Positions 11,820 through 22,620 of a stretch of 64,000 bases of DNA are shown here, piece by piece. Within the stretch, counting starts at the first letter, position 1. Each line of letters starts with the position of its first letter. The DNA is taken from assembly GCA_001931905.2 (NCBI GenBank), contig MSJI02000096.1, positions 24,570-88,569 on the forward strand, in the 5' to 3' direction. Made by a program: the position numbers and the translations under genes. The notes under the pieces are model-generated. The model did not search any database and had not been told where the DNA came from. It was given only the letters and a program-made list of their open reading frames with translations. Source of the stretch: Cladosporium sp. IMV 00045 (lineage: Eukaryota; Ascomycota; Dothideomycetes; Cladosporiales; Cladosporiaceae).

Positions 11820-13438
11820 CTAAAGCGTGTATCGATAGTCTGCATGCACCTGGTATCCAGATGCCACTGCGACTGAGGTGTCGACACTGCTCAGCGCAGC
11901 TTGATCAAGCTTCTTGTTCCTCCTTCGAAGTATGAAGTGCAGCAACGTTGACAGCAAGATGCACATTCCCGAGAAAGCGACATTAGCAATGTTGGCTTGC
12001 CAGTACTGCGGACCCTGTGTGGCAGGGTAGAAATAGCTGGCATATATCGATGCGAGATTGGAACCTGCGTTGACGACAGCGTACGCAACTGCCCGCTTCG
12101 CTGATGGCCGGGGCAGTGTAGTCGAAACCCAAGACAGGATGCAGCCAAATGACCCGTAGACGCTCATCATCATGAACGTGGCGACATATCTCGCGGCGAC
12201 TTGCATGGTCGTTGCTGAAATGATGAAACCGACGGAGCAGAATATCTGCGGCCAGACGACGTGCAACCAGCGTTCATTGGTCTTGTCCGAGTGCCATGAG
12301 TTCGTGATTCCCAGTATGGCGGCGAAAACATATGGTGGTGCAGATAGGAGCAAAGTCGTGGTTTGCTCGTATCCGAGAGTCGCGACGATGGTTGGGAAGA
12401 AGTTGGTAAAGGATGCGGCGGTATTGAGCCCAAGCTGCATGAACCACACGATGTACAGGATCGGGTCCGTCACGGCAAGTTTGAATCCGGTGAAAGCGCC
12501 GACCGAGGCGTGTTTGTCTTCTTCATTTGCCTCTTCGGCGATACGAAGGATAGCAAGAGTCCGCTCGGTTGGAGACAGCCATTTGGTTGTCTAATCGCTT
12601 CGATCAGCATACGCCCAGCAAACAAAACAAGAGACACGTGCCTCGTTCAAGGACAGGCTTACCTCAGGGTAGTTTGGAAGTACAAACATCGCCGCGAGGG
12701 CAACAGGAAAGACAATGACACCCTCAATCAGGAACAACCAACGCCAAGCTGGCAAGCCAGCCGCACCACCCATTCCTGACATAATGGCACTTCCTAGCAA
12801 GCCTCCAAAGGCACCAGCCATCTGTCCTGCGGCAAAGAGGATTGAGATGCGAGCTGCCAATTCTTTCTTTGTATACCAGGAAGAGAGCAAGAACAGTGCT
12901 GCTGGAAAGAAGGGAGCCTCCACAAAACCAAGAAGGAAGCGCAATGCGATGAGTCCCTCGTAGTTGTGTACTGCACCAGTACAAGTGCTGACGACACCCC
13001 AGGCGGACATCACGATAGGCAGAAATAGCGAAGGCTTGACCTTGTCCAGGATCATATTTGTGGGAATTTGTGTAAGGATATATCCGACAAAGAAGATGCT
13101 AATCATGGTGTTGTACTGGCTCCCTTGAAGGCCAATGTCCTCTTCGAGAGTTCCGAGCCTAAGGAAGTACTTTGTCAGCGAGGTTGTGTAACCAGATGTG
13201 TGGTGTGAACGAACCGTGCCACGGCTATGTTGTTTCTGTCCAAATAGTTGAGGACGTAGATCACCATCATCAAAGGCATGAGTCGAAGATCGATCTTGCG
13301 AAGGAGCTTCTTCTCGAGCTGCTTTCGATCGCCTTCACCAATATCGATCTCGATATCCAGGTCCTCGACTGTCTTGACATCCGTGCCTTTGTCGTCCGGT
13401 GCTGGGTTCAACATGTTGGAGATCAACCTGCGTTGCAA
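11820..13438 (-). CDS. MFS organic-anion permease, TNA1/DAL5 (ACS) type
   Basis: There are three exons on the minus strand: 13438-13215, 13158-12663 and 12590-11820. The introns have GTTCGT and GTAAGC donors, and the joined frame gives 496 residues. The first exon has the acidic N-terminus and LNYLDRNNIAVAR (the family's TM1 signature). The join restores RLGTLEEDIGLQGSQYNTM, continuing into TM2-TM6, and the second join gives NYPE-TTKWLSPTER in the central loop. About 12 membrane helices follow. Relatives carry nicotinate, allantoate, pantothenate or sugar-acid anions with protons across the plasma membrane; the substrate here is not readable. The start may instead be Met9 (13414). A good donor at 13770 also allows an extra 5' exon (13802-13771) joining in frame at 13427. 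It is divergent from the aldolase gene. Confidence 0.88.
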
Positions 13439-13876
13439 ATTAATAAATCAGCAGGCTACATGTCGAACATGGCATACATGCTGCTTTTTAAGGACTCTAG
13501 GAATCTCTCGAGTCAAAGCTTAACGATCTTTGCCCACGGGGTAGACTGCACTAGTTGCATGGTCCCACATTGGAGGGTAAGTCATGTTATCTACTGCAGG
13601 CGGCACAGAACGCGATTGGTGGCCGTCAACCGTCGCAAACGCTGACTCTGGAAGTTGCGACGCACTCTGTGGTTTCAGTTGGCCGAGTTGTCTCCATGCC
13701 GAAAGGTAGCTAGCCATTTGTATCCCGTGAATGGGATGTTCACGAGTCATTCACATCGAAAGACACTTACCGATGGCAATGCGAGGTTACAAATACTGAC
13801 ATCTCACACTTTGGAAAACTCCCCTTTACCTCATTAAATCTGCATTCTAGCTCTAAACACGATCTGAAAAATAGCT
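13439..13876. promoter_or_regulatory. Divergent promoter, MFS carrier / aldolase
   Basis: The only space between the two start codons. It contains short inverted repeats around 13727-13752 (ATCCC-N6-GGGAT overlapping GTGAA-N7-TTCAC) and CCG direct repeats near 13622, possible sites for a zinc-cluster regulator. Binding is inference. Confidence 0.5.
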
Positions 13877-14929
13877 ATGACCATCCAGTCTACAAAACCT
13901 TGTACCCCCGGAGTACACGTGCCGTCTTTAACTTGGTTCAAAGATGATCACATGCAAGACATCGATTGGGACGTCCAGAAGAGACACTTTGAGTTCCTCA
14001 TCGATGGAGGTGTGCATGGAAGTGAGTTAGAAGTGATCGACCAGCGATTGTGATTTCTAACGCACACTTTCAGTTGTCATTGCAGGAACCAATGGAGAAG
14101 CAGCTGCCTTGAAGAGCGAAGAGAAAGCCGATCTCGTTCGTGTACTTCGAAAGACAGCAATGAGCAAAGAATGCCCTCAACTGCCCCTGACGGTGGGCTG
14201 TACTGGTGGATGCACACGAGATGTCATCGACGACACCGTGGCTATGCATGGAGCTGGCGCCGACTATGCCCTTGTGCTGGTTCCTAGCTATTTTCACCTC
14301 GCCATGACCCAGGATGCAATTGTGGCCTTCTTCCAAGAGGTGGCTGACGCTAGTCCGTTGCCGCTCGTTATCTACAATTTTCCTGGGGTCGTCGCAGGTC
14401 TTGATGTTAACTCAGAAATGCTCGAGACTCTTGGGAAGCATCCAAATATCGTCGCGGTGAAGCTCACGTGTGGTGGCATTGCCAAAGTGGCTCGTGTTGC
14501 TGCAGTATTCCCGCCAGAGAGTTTCGCACCGTTAGCCGGGCAGTCGGATTGTAAGAGATTCCATTTACTTTTCACAAGCTCCTGTACTGACATTAAACAG
14601 GGCTTGTGCCTGGTCTATCGGCAGGTGGTCAAGGCTGCATCACGGGCCTTGCGAACCTGTACCCAAAAACCTGCGTAGAGCTTTTCAATCTCTTCGTGCA
14701 GGGGAAGAGAGAAGCGGCCGAGGCTTTGCAACTGCAGCTCGCAACAGTTGAATGGGGCTTCGCAAAAGGGGGCATCAATGGCACGAAGTGGGTGGTGGCT
14801 AAGCACTTGCATTATCCCGAGACCAGCTCAGCTTGCCGACGTCCATACCCAGCATTCGATGACAAGGCGAAGCAGGCCTGGATTGACTCGTTGATGAAAT
14901 CTATTGCGAGCATTGAACAGAGTCTATAA
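13877..14929 (+). CDS. DapA-family aldolase (2-keto-3-deoxy acid / 4-hydroxy-2-oxoglutarate type)
   Basis: There are three exons, 13877-14021, 14074-14550 and 14601-14929, giving 316 residues. Both joins restore family sequence: HGIVIAGTNGEAAA and QSDWLVPGLSAGGQGC. It has the class I pyruvate-aldolase fold of dihydrodipicolinate synthase relatives. The substrate-carboxylate loop is GTNGEA (53-58), the catalytic Tyr149 is in IYNFPG and the Schiff-base Lys178 is in VKLTCG. Fungal proteins of this type include the L-threo-3-deoxy-hexulosonate aldolase of D-galacturonate breakdown, which cleaves a keto-deoxy acid to pyruvate and an aldehyde. Lysine synthesis is not expected, since fungi use the aminoadipate route. 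It lies divergent from an anion carrier and convergent with a regulator 61 bases away. The exact substrate is not known. Confidence 0.9.
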
Positions 14930-14990
14930 GCCGGGATCTCAGGGATTGCTGATATGATTCTGCCGTTGAATTGCGTAGACAGAGATCGAC

Positions 14991-16915
14991 TCAGACAATG
15001 GCAAAGCTGGTGTGAAAAACATCCTGCATGACTGAGCGAACATCCACCCGTTGAGATGACGTGTCCTGGCGTCGCTGTACTTCTTCAAGGACATCGGCCG
15101 TAATTCCTGCATTGGTAGCGGTATTTCCCATTTCTCTTATGCTGGTTGTGATCCAGATGCGTTCTTCTAAAGACTCCTCTTCGCAGCCCCACATGAGTAG
15201 AGGCCAAAGCATGTTGACCGGCAATGACTGTTCCTCTCCACTTTGGTCTTCGCACATCTTTCGAGCGACGTGCTTAATCATAGTGATTGCCTTCTCCGTA
15301 GTTTCCGTTCGTGGCAGATGTTTGTGAGCCACCCTGTGAAGATGGACGAATGAGGCGTGGTAATTGGCCAGATAAGTACGCATGGTCCGCGTAACCTTCA
15401 TCGCCAGGTGCGCAGGGAGGTGTGGTTCTCGTAGTTTCCCCTCGGCTGCTAGATCCATGAGCGGCGGCCTTGAATGATACAATCGAACAATATCTTTGTT
15501 GATTTTTGAAGCGATGTTCATCACCTGGGTTTCGTCCTCAACAGTCCCGCGGCTTCTATGCCATGGATCGATCAGTGAGATTCTGCCCATGAAGGATTGA
15601 ACTTTGTGGAAAAAGGAAAAGCCAGGCTCTAATAATGCATCGAGCAGTGCATCTCGAACGTTATCCTCATCGTGTACTGCGAGTCCATCATGGTCCAGTG
15701 GTGAAGCCAGCTCTATTGCGTGGAAATTGACTCTATCATCCGTCAGGAAGAGACCATCGCCACCGGCGCTAACGGCCCTTCCATCGAGCAGCCTCAGCCA
15801 TGAGACCATTCTCTTTTCTGATTTAGCATTAGCGAAAAAGTTTCTGAGTATAATGTAAGACATTCTGTTCATTACCTGCACAGCTCATAGTTTCAAATTT
15901 CAAGCCTTTCACAAGGTCGTACGCGTCCTTGAGGTTCAACTGTGCTAAATTCGATCGATCAGTGACAAGCTGTCGCATCATTAGCATAGCACTTTATTGA
16001 CAAGGAGTACTCATACATCAATGTAAGTCAATATGAACAGCACAGCTAATGAGTTAGCCACTTTGGCGGCGTCATCGTTCTCTGAAGTCAATCGCCCCGG
16101 TTTCAGTATTTCATTGAGGGCATTCCTAGACCTGTCGTAGTATGGTCGATGCTGTGTATTATGCTTGCCACGATCCGCTTGATGTAGCGATGACAATGCC
16201 AGCACAGAATGCCGCACCATGGCTGACGCAGATGCCATCGAAGAAAGAAGGTTTCGCATGGTCGACCATCTTAGACTAGTCTCGACGGTCGCCAGGATAG
16301 GTGGTGCATTGGACCTTGCGAACCAATTCAATAATTCTGTTTCGCTCAATGGCAACTCTGATGGCGAAGGCCATGCCATCAACCCTGAGAGGTCAGTCGC
16401 GCTGTCTTCGGTTCTTTCGGTGGGAGGATGGGCCACGCTGTTTTGAAGCGATGCCGCTGGCATAGAAGCATCGAAGCCCTGATCCATCCACATGAAGGAT
16501 GCATAGTCAAACACCTCGTTGAGGTCCAAATCCGTAGTAGCTTGGTCGACAATTGAGACTTGCGACGTGATACCAGGCTCTTCCCCTTCCTGCAAGCGTT
16601 CGTCACCGTCTTGGCGCACATGATCCACCTTAGCTGTGGCTGAATCCTGACTATGCGCAGCTGAGAGAGTCCTCGCATGTCGCCCATGATCCCATCGACA
16701 GTCCAAACGAAGACGTCGACAGTGACCACAGAGAGGCCTCTGCTCATCGCAACGGACTTTGCGACGTCTGTGAAAGTGTCGGAGAGATTCAGCCCATGTG
16801 AACGTTATGATCAGACGAGGCATACCTACTTGCAAGTCGAACATGCGTCTTTTGTCCTGGGTGGCTTCCTCTCAATGGCTCTAGTCGGCTCATGTTGATT
16901 CCAAGTTGTAAACAT
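14991..16915 (-). CDS. Zn2Cys6 transcription factor of the catabolic block
   Basis: Four exons were rebuilt: 16915-16830, 16767-16017, 15969-15876 and 15817-14991 (introns of 62, 47 and 58 bases; 585 residues). The first join is decisive. Exon 1 supplies CSTCK and exon 2 supplies RRKVRC, completing a six-Cys binuclear zinc cluster with Cys at 25, 28, 35, 42, 45 and 52. The rest resembles the fungal C-terminal regulator domain: MRNLLSSMASASAMVRHSVLALSSLH-like helices, LFILTYID and the MVSWLRLLDGRAVSAGG block. The protein should act in the nucleus, binding CGG-type sites. Its position between the aldolase and a hydroxyacid dehydrogenase suggests a pathway-specific regulator. The last intron contains a clear GCTAATG branch site; a shorter 32-base version of that intron is possible but less likely. 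Confidence 0.87.
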
Positions 16916-17226
16916 CCTGCTTGATTAGGATTTTGTACATCCTGCGGCAGACGGCAACAGGTCGATAAGAGACGAGCTATCACGAGGAAAGTCAGCGCGT
17001 GACATGCCACCAAACAAGTTAGAGCCTGGTTGATACTGCGATCCATCAATGATGAGCTCGGCGCAGGCACGGCAAACAACAATGGCCCCGCACCTTGGTG
17101 TAGGCTTGGTATGAAAACCGGACAAAAGATACACCGAGGGAGCACATTCTTACAATTGAGTGTTGCGAAAAGAAAACTAGAGCGATAGTCGAGTAGGTTA
17201 AGCATTCGTTTTCAACTTCAGGACTA
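16916..17226. other. Intergenic between regulator and dehydrogenase
   Basis: Promoter of the minus-strand zinc-cluster gene and 3' flank of the dehydrogenase. No specific site recognised. Confidence 0.5.
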
Positions 17227-18336
17227 TCACTTGGGGATCAGGTGACCATTGACGGGAGTCAACGGGCCCTCTCCCCTCAAGACAGCTTGCACATTCTCCA
17301 TAGCAAGCCTCTCAAAACCGTAGTTGGTTTCTATAGCACCACCAGCATTGTGACAGGTGAGATTCACTTGTCTGTTCTTAACTAACTCTGGGTGAACCTG
17401 CGGCTCGTTTGAGTGCACATCCAAGCCCGCGGCGAAGATGTGTCCAGATTCAAGAGCAGAAACCAAAGCGTCCTCGTCAACCAAGCCGCCACGGGCAATG
17501 TTCACAAGACGACTGCCTTTCTTGAACTTCTGCAATCTCTCCGAATCGATCAAAGTCTTGCCAGAGAAAGGTGCTGCGAGCACTACGCAATCTGAGATAC
17601 CAAGCATCTCATCCAAAGATTCGTGAAAAGTGGCGCCGATTGCCTCTTCGACTTCCTGACTCTTCCGAAACAGGTCATGGTAATGTATCCCCATTCTAAA
17701 TGCAGCAACTGCTTTCTGAGCGATCGCGTAGCCAATGTTTCCAAGGCCAATGACCCCCAGCTTCTGGCCTCGAGGATTGTGCGCAGTCATTGTTGCATAC
17801 TTGTGGGCGTCAAGGAACTGTTCTGGATCGCCTGATCTGGCAGCGAGCTGAGTCCAGACCATGTTTCTGAAAACCGAGATGATGTGGTAGATGGCCATAT
17901 CCGCAACAGCTTCTGATGAAGCAGCTGCGCCATTGCAGTAGAGGATGCCTGGTCGAGTGTCGGAGATCAGTGACTTTCTGATCACCCGAGCGGTGGAACA
18001 TTCTACGAGCTTACCGTATTCTGCCAACACGTCAACATCTGCCCAATTGTACCCTGCACCGGCACTCGCGAACACCTTGACAGACGACGGTAACAGTGAA
18101 ATCAATTCTGTATCCCATTGGCCCATCTCGCCACCGGTGTTCCAGAAGGGTCTCATTATGGCTTGAAAATGTCCCCATTTCCCTTGCTTAAGCGCATCCG
18201 TAAATCGCTCCCTGTGGAGCTCTTCGAGTGGAGGCCGAATGATATCGAATTCAGACGAAAGTTGCTTGTAGAGTTCATGATTGTGTTTGATAGGATCGCC
18301 AATGTGTAGAATTGTTGGTCTTGAAATTGAGCCCAT
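17227..18336 (-). CDS. D-2-hydroxyacid dehydrogenase, D-mandelate dehydrogenase-like
   Basis: There are two exons, 18336-18015 and 17948-17227, giving 347 residues. The 66-base intron has no stop and is a multiple of three, so the unspliced frame stays open. Removing it turns a 22-residue interruption into the expected family sequence LAEYGILYCNGAAASSEAVADM. The NAD-binding motif is GVIGLGNIG; NIARGG holds the active-site Arg, and the TCHNAGG stretch holds the catalytic His. Fungal D-mandelate dehydrogenases share the LHIGDPIKHN start and the FWNTGGEMG block. The enzyme should interconvert a D-2-hydroxy acid and its 2-keto acid with NAD(P)H in the cytosol. The start is taken at MGSISRP; an ATG eight codons upstream (18360) is possible. 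It could process the same acids as the neighbouring aldolase and carrier. Confidence 0.9.
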   Translation of the reverse strand: MGSISRPTILHIGDPIKHNHELYKQLSSEFDIIRPPLEELHRERFTDALKQGKWGHFQAIMRPFWNTGGEMGQWDTELISLLPSSVKVFASAGAGYNWADVDVLAEYGKLVECSTARVIRKSLISDTRPGILYCNGAAASSEAVADMAIYHIISVFRNMVWTQLAARSGDPEQFLDAHKYATMTAHNPRGQKLGVIGLGNIGYAIAQKAVAAFRMGIHYHDLFRKSQEVEEAIGATFHESLDEMLGISDCVVLAAPFSGKTLIDSERLQKFKKGSRLVNIARGGLVDEDALVSALESGHIFAAGLDVHSNEPQVHPELVKNRQVNLTCHNAGGAIETNYGFERLAMENVQAVLRGEGPLTPVNGHLIPK

Positions 18337-19147
18337 GGTTGAATTGATATTCCGAATCAAAACGGCCGTACTGAGTTCGCAAGATCATGCGAAAGTGTCA
18401 TCACCTAAGTAATGGTCAAGATGTCTCAGATGCACTAATGCAGATCCTACAATGCATGTTGAAAAATACCTAATTGGTGGGCTACGATACCTCGCAATCT
18501 GTCGCTGTTGCCCAATGCGGACGATGCGACTGGTCATGCAGCTTTTGGCCGCTGCAGCTAGGAACCTCGACCCTTCGGTGATAGCTTCCAAACATGCACA
18601 GTTTGCTGTCGCGACTCAGACGCTGATGCTTGACTGCTATAGCAGTGATGTGGCCGTGAGTGAGCGAGACCTTGCTGTGAAATTTGTACAAGCCCTCCTA
18701 CCCGCCACTACGACGCTTCTGACTCTTTGAACAGCAGAAAGCACGACGTGCTGAACCATCATAGGTCATGACTTTCCTATCAATGCCTATTATCCGCAGC
18801 TCGTGGATGAGCATGGGAATGGCATAGTGCGTTGGCTTTTGAAGAAAGCGGTTTCTTTGCCTTTGATTGAGAACATACTCCACAACGTTAGATTCGCCTA
18901 AATGAAAGAGCAAATAGCAAAGCACATGCCTAAGAATCCAAACCACCGACCTGACTTCGCAGGTAGCCAAATTGCAAAGTCGAAAGATGCCCAACATGAG
19001 TGACCCGAGAATCAAAGAAATACTGCATCCTCCCCGCCACCGCTGACCAAGCCCTCTGCAACACCGCTCGTCCCAGCAATCGTGAACGGGGTTGGAATCT
19101 CTCTCATGCATTTTGACAATACTGAATTCAGTTTTTTAGAGGCTGCA
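18337..19147. other. Intergenic, nothing coding recognised
   Basis: Promoter of the dehydrogenase on its left and 3' flank of the ankyrin gene on its right. A 137-codon minus-strand frame (18698-19111) has no domain and odd composition and is not called. Confidence 0.55.
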
Positions 19148-19990
19148 TTATTCGAAGTCCAAAATCTTCACCATGCTCGGCCGGTTGTACTTCATCGCAA
19201 GATCCGCAGCAGTTTCGCCACGGTTGTTCTGGATGTTCAGTTTTGCGCCAGCGTGAATAAGCATTCGTGCCATACCCTCTCTGTCAATGCCCGTGGTGGC
19301 GACCAAATGTAACGGCGTCGAACCATTTTCATCTATGGAGTTTGGATTGGCGCCGGCCGCGACGAGCAACTCAACGGCATGCTCGTCCGATACGAGTGAA
19401 GCCCGATGTAAGGCAGTAAAGCCATTGAATGTTCGCTCCACATCAATACCGGCTGCAAGGAGTACTCCTGCCACGCCGTAGAGCCCGTATTCAACAGCAT
19501 TCACTAGGTAGCTAGAGTCGGATTCGGGATTGACGTCGGCGCCAGCTCTGATGAGGACTTCTGCCATATCCTTGTCGTTGCCGTTCACAGCGAAGCCAAG
19601 TGCTGTAGTCTTCTCCCGGAATGGTATGGCATTGACGTCCGCGCCTGCCGATATCAATGCATCGACGACTGCGTTGCGCTGATTTTGTGCTGCCCGCAAT
19701 AGAGGTGTGTAGCCTTGCGCATCCATATGATCGACGTTTGCCCCAACTCCGAGCAAGTATTGCACACGTTGGAGTTGGCCTTCCTTGGCGGCTTTGACAA
19801 GGCTCTCGTTTTGCTGTTTGCGTTCTTGTGGGAAGTACGGCTGGGGCTGCTGAGGCGGTCCGTGATAATTGTTCGTGTTATCTTTGGATCATCAGCGACG
19901 ACATCTGGGCGGATAAGAGGGATACTCACAGACGTTGCCGTTATGCTGCCTGGAATTGCCTCCAGCGACCTGGCCGTTGTAGTACGACAT
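19148..19990 (-). CDS. Ankyrin-repeat protein
   Basis: There are two exons, 19990-19930 and 19881-19148; the 48-base intron has a GTGAGT donor and the product is 264 residues. Without exon 1 the frame has no ATG. With it the protein begins MSYYNGQVAGGN and has a Gln/Pro/Asn-rich head. From about residue 50 there are six to seven ankyrin repeats: QLQRVQYLLGVGANVD, GYTPLLRAAQ, ALISAGADVN, LIRAGADVNP, GFTALHRASL, GSTPLHLVAT and MLIHAGAKLN. No other domain is present. Such proteins act as binding scaffolds; the partner is unknown. It lies among metabolic genes but nothing links it to them beyond position. Confidence 0.85.
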
Positions 19991-20341
19991 CGCACTTGCC
20001 TATGCGCATGTCCGGCGGATGAAGATGTCAGGAGGAGGCCTTGCGCTCCAACGATGATGCAGTGTGTAATGGATGGAAAGACAAGGAAGAATTTGCAAGA
20101 GCGGCAAGGCTATGGAGGCCGTCTGACGCCCAACACGTGTGTGACCTACCTCTTCTCTGCCCGCCATCAGCTGATCGAAAGCAAGACAAAATCTGATACT
20201 GATATGTACCAAGCACTGCAGCTCCTCGCTTCAGCTGCTGTCTGCCTAATAAGCCACCGGCGCTTACCGCGTCCGCACGCATGGCAGACAGCTTTCCATA
20301 CAACAAATACCGCGGTTTGCATGAAATCATGCAAAAGCTAT
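19991..20341. other. Intergenic between ankyrin and Fe-ADH genes
   Basis: Promoter of the ankyrin gene. Contains one copy (20257-20266) of the 10-mer CCGGCGCTTA that recurs between genes in this window. Confidence 0.5.
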
Positions 20342-21748
20342 CTAGTATAAGCTCTCCACCAGTTCCTTCACCTGATCATACAGCTCACCACTCTCCTTGC
20401 CCGTAGCTGTCTTCGTGACCGTATGGATCTGATCCTTGCCAACTCCCTTCTCCGTCAAAGTAGTCTTCAAACCAAGAGACTCTACCAACTTCAGGATCGC
20501 GTCGCCAACGGCAATCGCATCCTTCTTGTCATCGCCCGACTTCGTCAAGCCTATAAAAGGAGCCATCCTACTGATCGACTCAGCATCCTCCGCCGAATTC
20601 TGCGCCTTCAGCTTGACTACATGGCCTAAAGTCATGCAGGACGTGATACCGTGAGGAATCTGGTACGGAGAACCAAGAGCATAGCCCAAAACATGGCTTA
20701 GACCAAGGCCACCCTTCAAGTTGAGGCCAAGGAAACCCAAGGAAGCGAAAGAAGCGAGTTGGAGCCTGGTAATGGCGTCCTCGTCCTGAGGGTTCTCCTT
20801 GTACTTCGGCAGGAACTTGAACAGATCGCCTGCGGCGTTCAAGGCCATGATACGGCAGGGCACCTCGGTGGACGAGGGATAGTACATCAGCTCCATGGCA
20901 TGGTCCATTGCACGCATGCCGGTGCTCATCCAGAGCCACGGAGGGGTGTGCAGAGCGAATTTGGAGTCGTAGATTACTGCTTGAGGAGCCAATTTGGCGT
21001 GTGCGACGCCGGTCTTGAGGCCGGACTTGTCGGTATAGCCAGCAATGATGGTGCACTCGGCTGCACTAAGAGTAGTCGGAATCGTGACGTGGTGGAGGAA
21101 GGAACCAGTCTGCTCATTTACGCGGTACGAAATGGCTTTGGCCGAATCGATTGGCGAACCTCCACCAATAGAGATGATAGTGTCAATGCTGGTGTCCTTC
21201 TTGACCAGCTCGGTGGCCTCATCCAGCTGCTCGACTGGTGCGTGTTGTCCAATCTTGCTGAAGGTGCCCGCATGCTTGTCTCCCAGGAGCTCTTCCACTT
21301 GCTTGATCAAGTCCGTCTTGCTGGCCAGAGAGTTGCCGGTGATGATGAAGGCTTTGCTTGTGTCTTTCGGCAGGCATTCTAGGAGATGCTTCTGGACACT
21401 ATCCGGTCCATAGCATAGTCGCTCGAGGTGCGTGGGTCTCCAAAGCCCGGCGAGAGGGTGTTGAGAGGAATCTGTCATCTTTGATTTGTGTCGTGTTTGC
21501 TGAAATGGAGTAGGTGTGACTGACCGACAGAGACGAGATTGTCGAAGGAGACCATGACTGCTGACTGACGTGTGTTTCTGTGGCGGGCGGCTTACTAAAA
21601 GTGTAGGTGTAGTGTGTCTAGTCGAAGTGTGATGGGGGAAACGAATGTTGACTCCTGCCAATGGCTGACCCCGCCTCGGCGTGAGCTGGCGAGGTGGTAG
21701 ATGCTTAACAGCATGGACAGGGGATATTGGATTGAGACGAGAAGCCAT
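20342..21748 (-). CDS. Iron-containing alcohol dehydrogenase / maleylacetate reductase family
   Basis: A single open frame of 468 residues. The core from residue 91 (MTDSSQHPLAGLWRPTHLE) matches the fungal Fe-ADH branch in length, about 378 residues. The nucleotide-binding motif is SIGGGSPIDSAKA, and metal-site His residues lie in MRAMDHAMEL, GLSHVLGYALG and QIPHGITS. The reaction is NAD(P)H-linked reduction or oxidation of an alcohol, aldehyde or keto acid such as maleylacetate. The first 90 residues contain no Asp or Glu and are rich in Arg, His, Ser and Thr. They could be a mitochondrial presequence or simply an open leader, in which case the start is the ATG at 21478, which has A at -3. 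It lies next to the catabolic block on the same strand as the dehydrogenase, but membership is inference. Confidence 0.85.
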   Translation of the reverse strand: MASRLNPISPVHAVKHLPPRQLTPRRGQPLAGVNIRFPHHTSTRHTTPTLLVSRPPQKHTSVSSHGLLRQSRLCRSVTPTPFQQTRHKSKMTDSSQHPLAGLWRPTHLERLCYGPDSVQKHLLECLPKDTSKAFIITGNSLASKTDLIKQVEELLGDKHAGTFSKIGQHAPVEQLDEATELVKKDTSIDTIISIGGGSPIDSAKAISYRVNEQTGSFLHHVTIPTTLSAAECTIIAGYTDKSGLKTGVAHAKLAPQAVIYDSKFALHTPPWLWMSTGMRAMDHAMELMYYPSSTEVPCRIMALNAAGDLFKFLPKYKENPQDEDAITRLQLASFASLGFLGLNLKGGLGLSHVLGYALGSPYQIPHGITSCMTLGHVVKLKAQNSAEDAESISRMAPFIGLTKSGDDKKDAIAVGDAILKLVESLGLKTTLTEKGVGKDQIHTVTKTATGKESGELYDQVKELVESLY

Positions 21749-22620
21749 ACTTAGTGAATCTGAAGCTCTTCAAACGCTTGTGGCCATCTACTACGAAATG
21801 TGGGATGGAACTTCCTTCATCTTCTGTTATTACAAGAAGCAATTGCCGAGGAGAGAAGGGAAGCTAAGGTGGAGACAACATCACGTCACGATAAGTACGG
21901 AGGTACACCCGTAAACTCAATATTCAACCGTTGCACTAAAATACCTACCTTGAGTATTGACTTCCTCGACTACTTCTACTTCTCCAGTCGTTGCTGAAAC
22001 TTGCTTTTCATGGCATCCTATATTTTGTCCGACCTAGTATCAAGGCATGCGAGCAAATCTGCAAGTCATCGGCGCTCAGATTCTGCAACCCCTGCTTTCC
22101 AGTCCTCCCAGCCTCGGAGGGGCATCATTGCGAACATGATACGAAAAATTCGTTGCCACAATGCCATCGGGAAAGACACGAAATCAAGACCTGGACGGTC
22201 GTACAAGGCTGGTTGCTTGGCGAGAAGCAAGCAGATTCCCTGCCTTCTCCCAGTCCGAGTCATTTTCCATGAGCGCTGATACGCGGGAGGAAGCATTTCT
22301 GTAACAATCATGCATTTGATGATGTCAGTTGCAATGCGACCAGCTAAATCCTCTCGAAAACGAGTACTTTGGGAAACACGAGTTTGAGAGCACGAGGTTG
22401 GTCATGGAATTTTCGACATACTGTAATTGCAGCTGTAATTCCGCTCATCTCACTTCACTTCACTTCACTTCACTTCACTTCACTTCACTTCGATTTCTTC
22501 ACCTGACGATCACCTGAAAGGTACTAATTAATCAGGCTATCACTTCATTCGCCAGCACAATTGAGACTCATTCTTACAAAAGAAAGAAGGCCCAGCACAC
22601 AACCCCATCACACCGAAGAG
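21749..22620. other. Divergent intergenic region with CACTT repeat
   Basis: Lies between the minus-strand Fe-ADH and the plus-strand secreted protein gene. Holds a CACTT pentamer array at 22451-22490. No gene recognised. Confidence 0.55.
22451..22490. repeat. (CACTT)8 pentanucleotide microsatellite
   Basis: Eight perfect tandem CACTT units, about 130 bases upstream of the secreted-protein start codon, so in its promoter or leader. Confidence 0.97.

Noticed and set aside
15844..15875. 32-base version of the last intron of the zinc-cluster gene
   Set aside because: Too short for a fungal intron; the 58-base alternative has a good branch site and keeps the frame.
18698..19111. 137-codon minus-strand frame
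   Set aside because: No recognisable domain and Cys/Arg-heavy composition typical of non-coding DNA.
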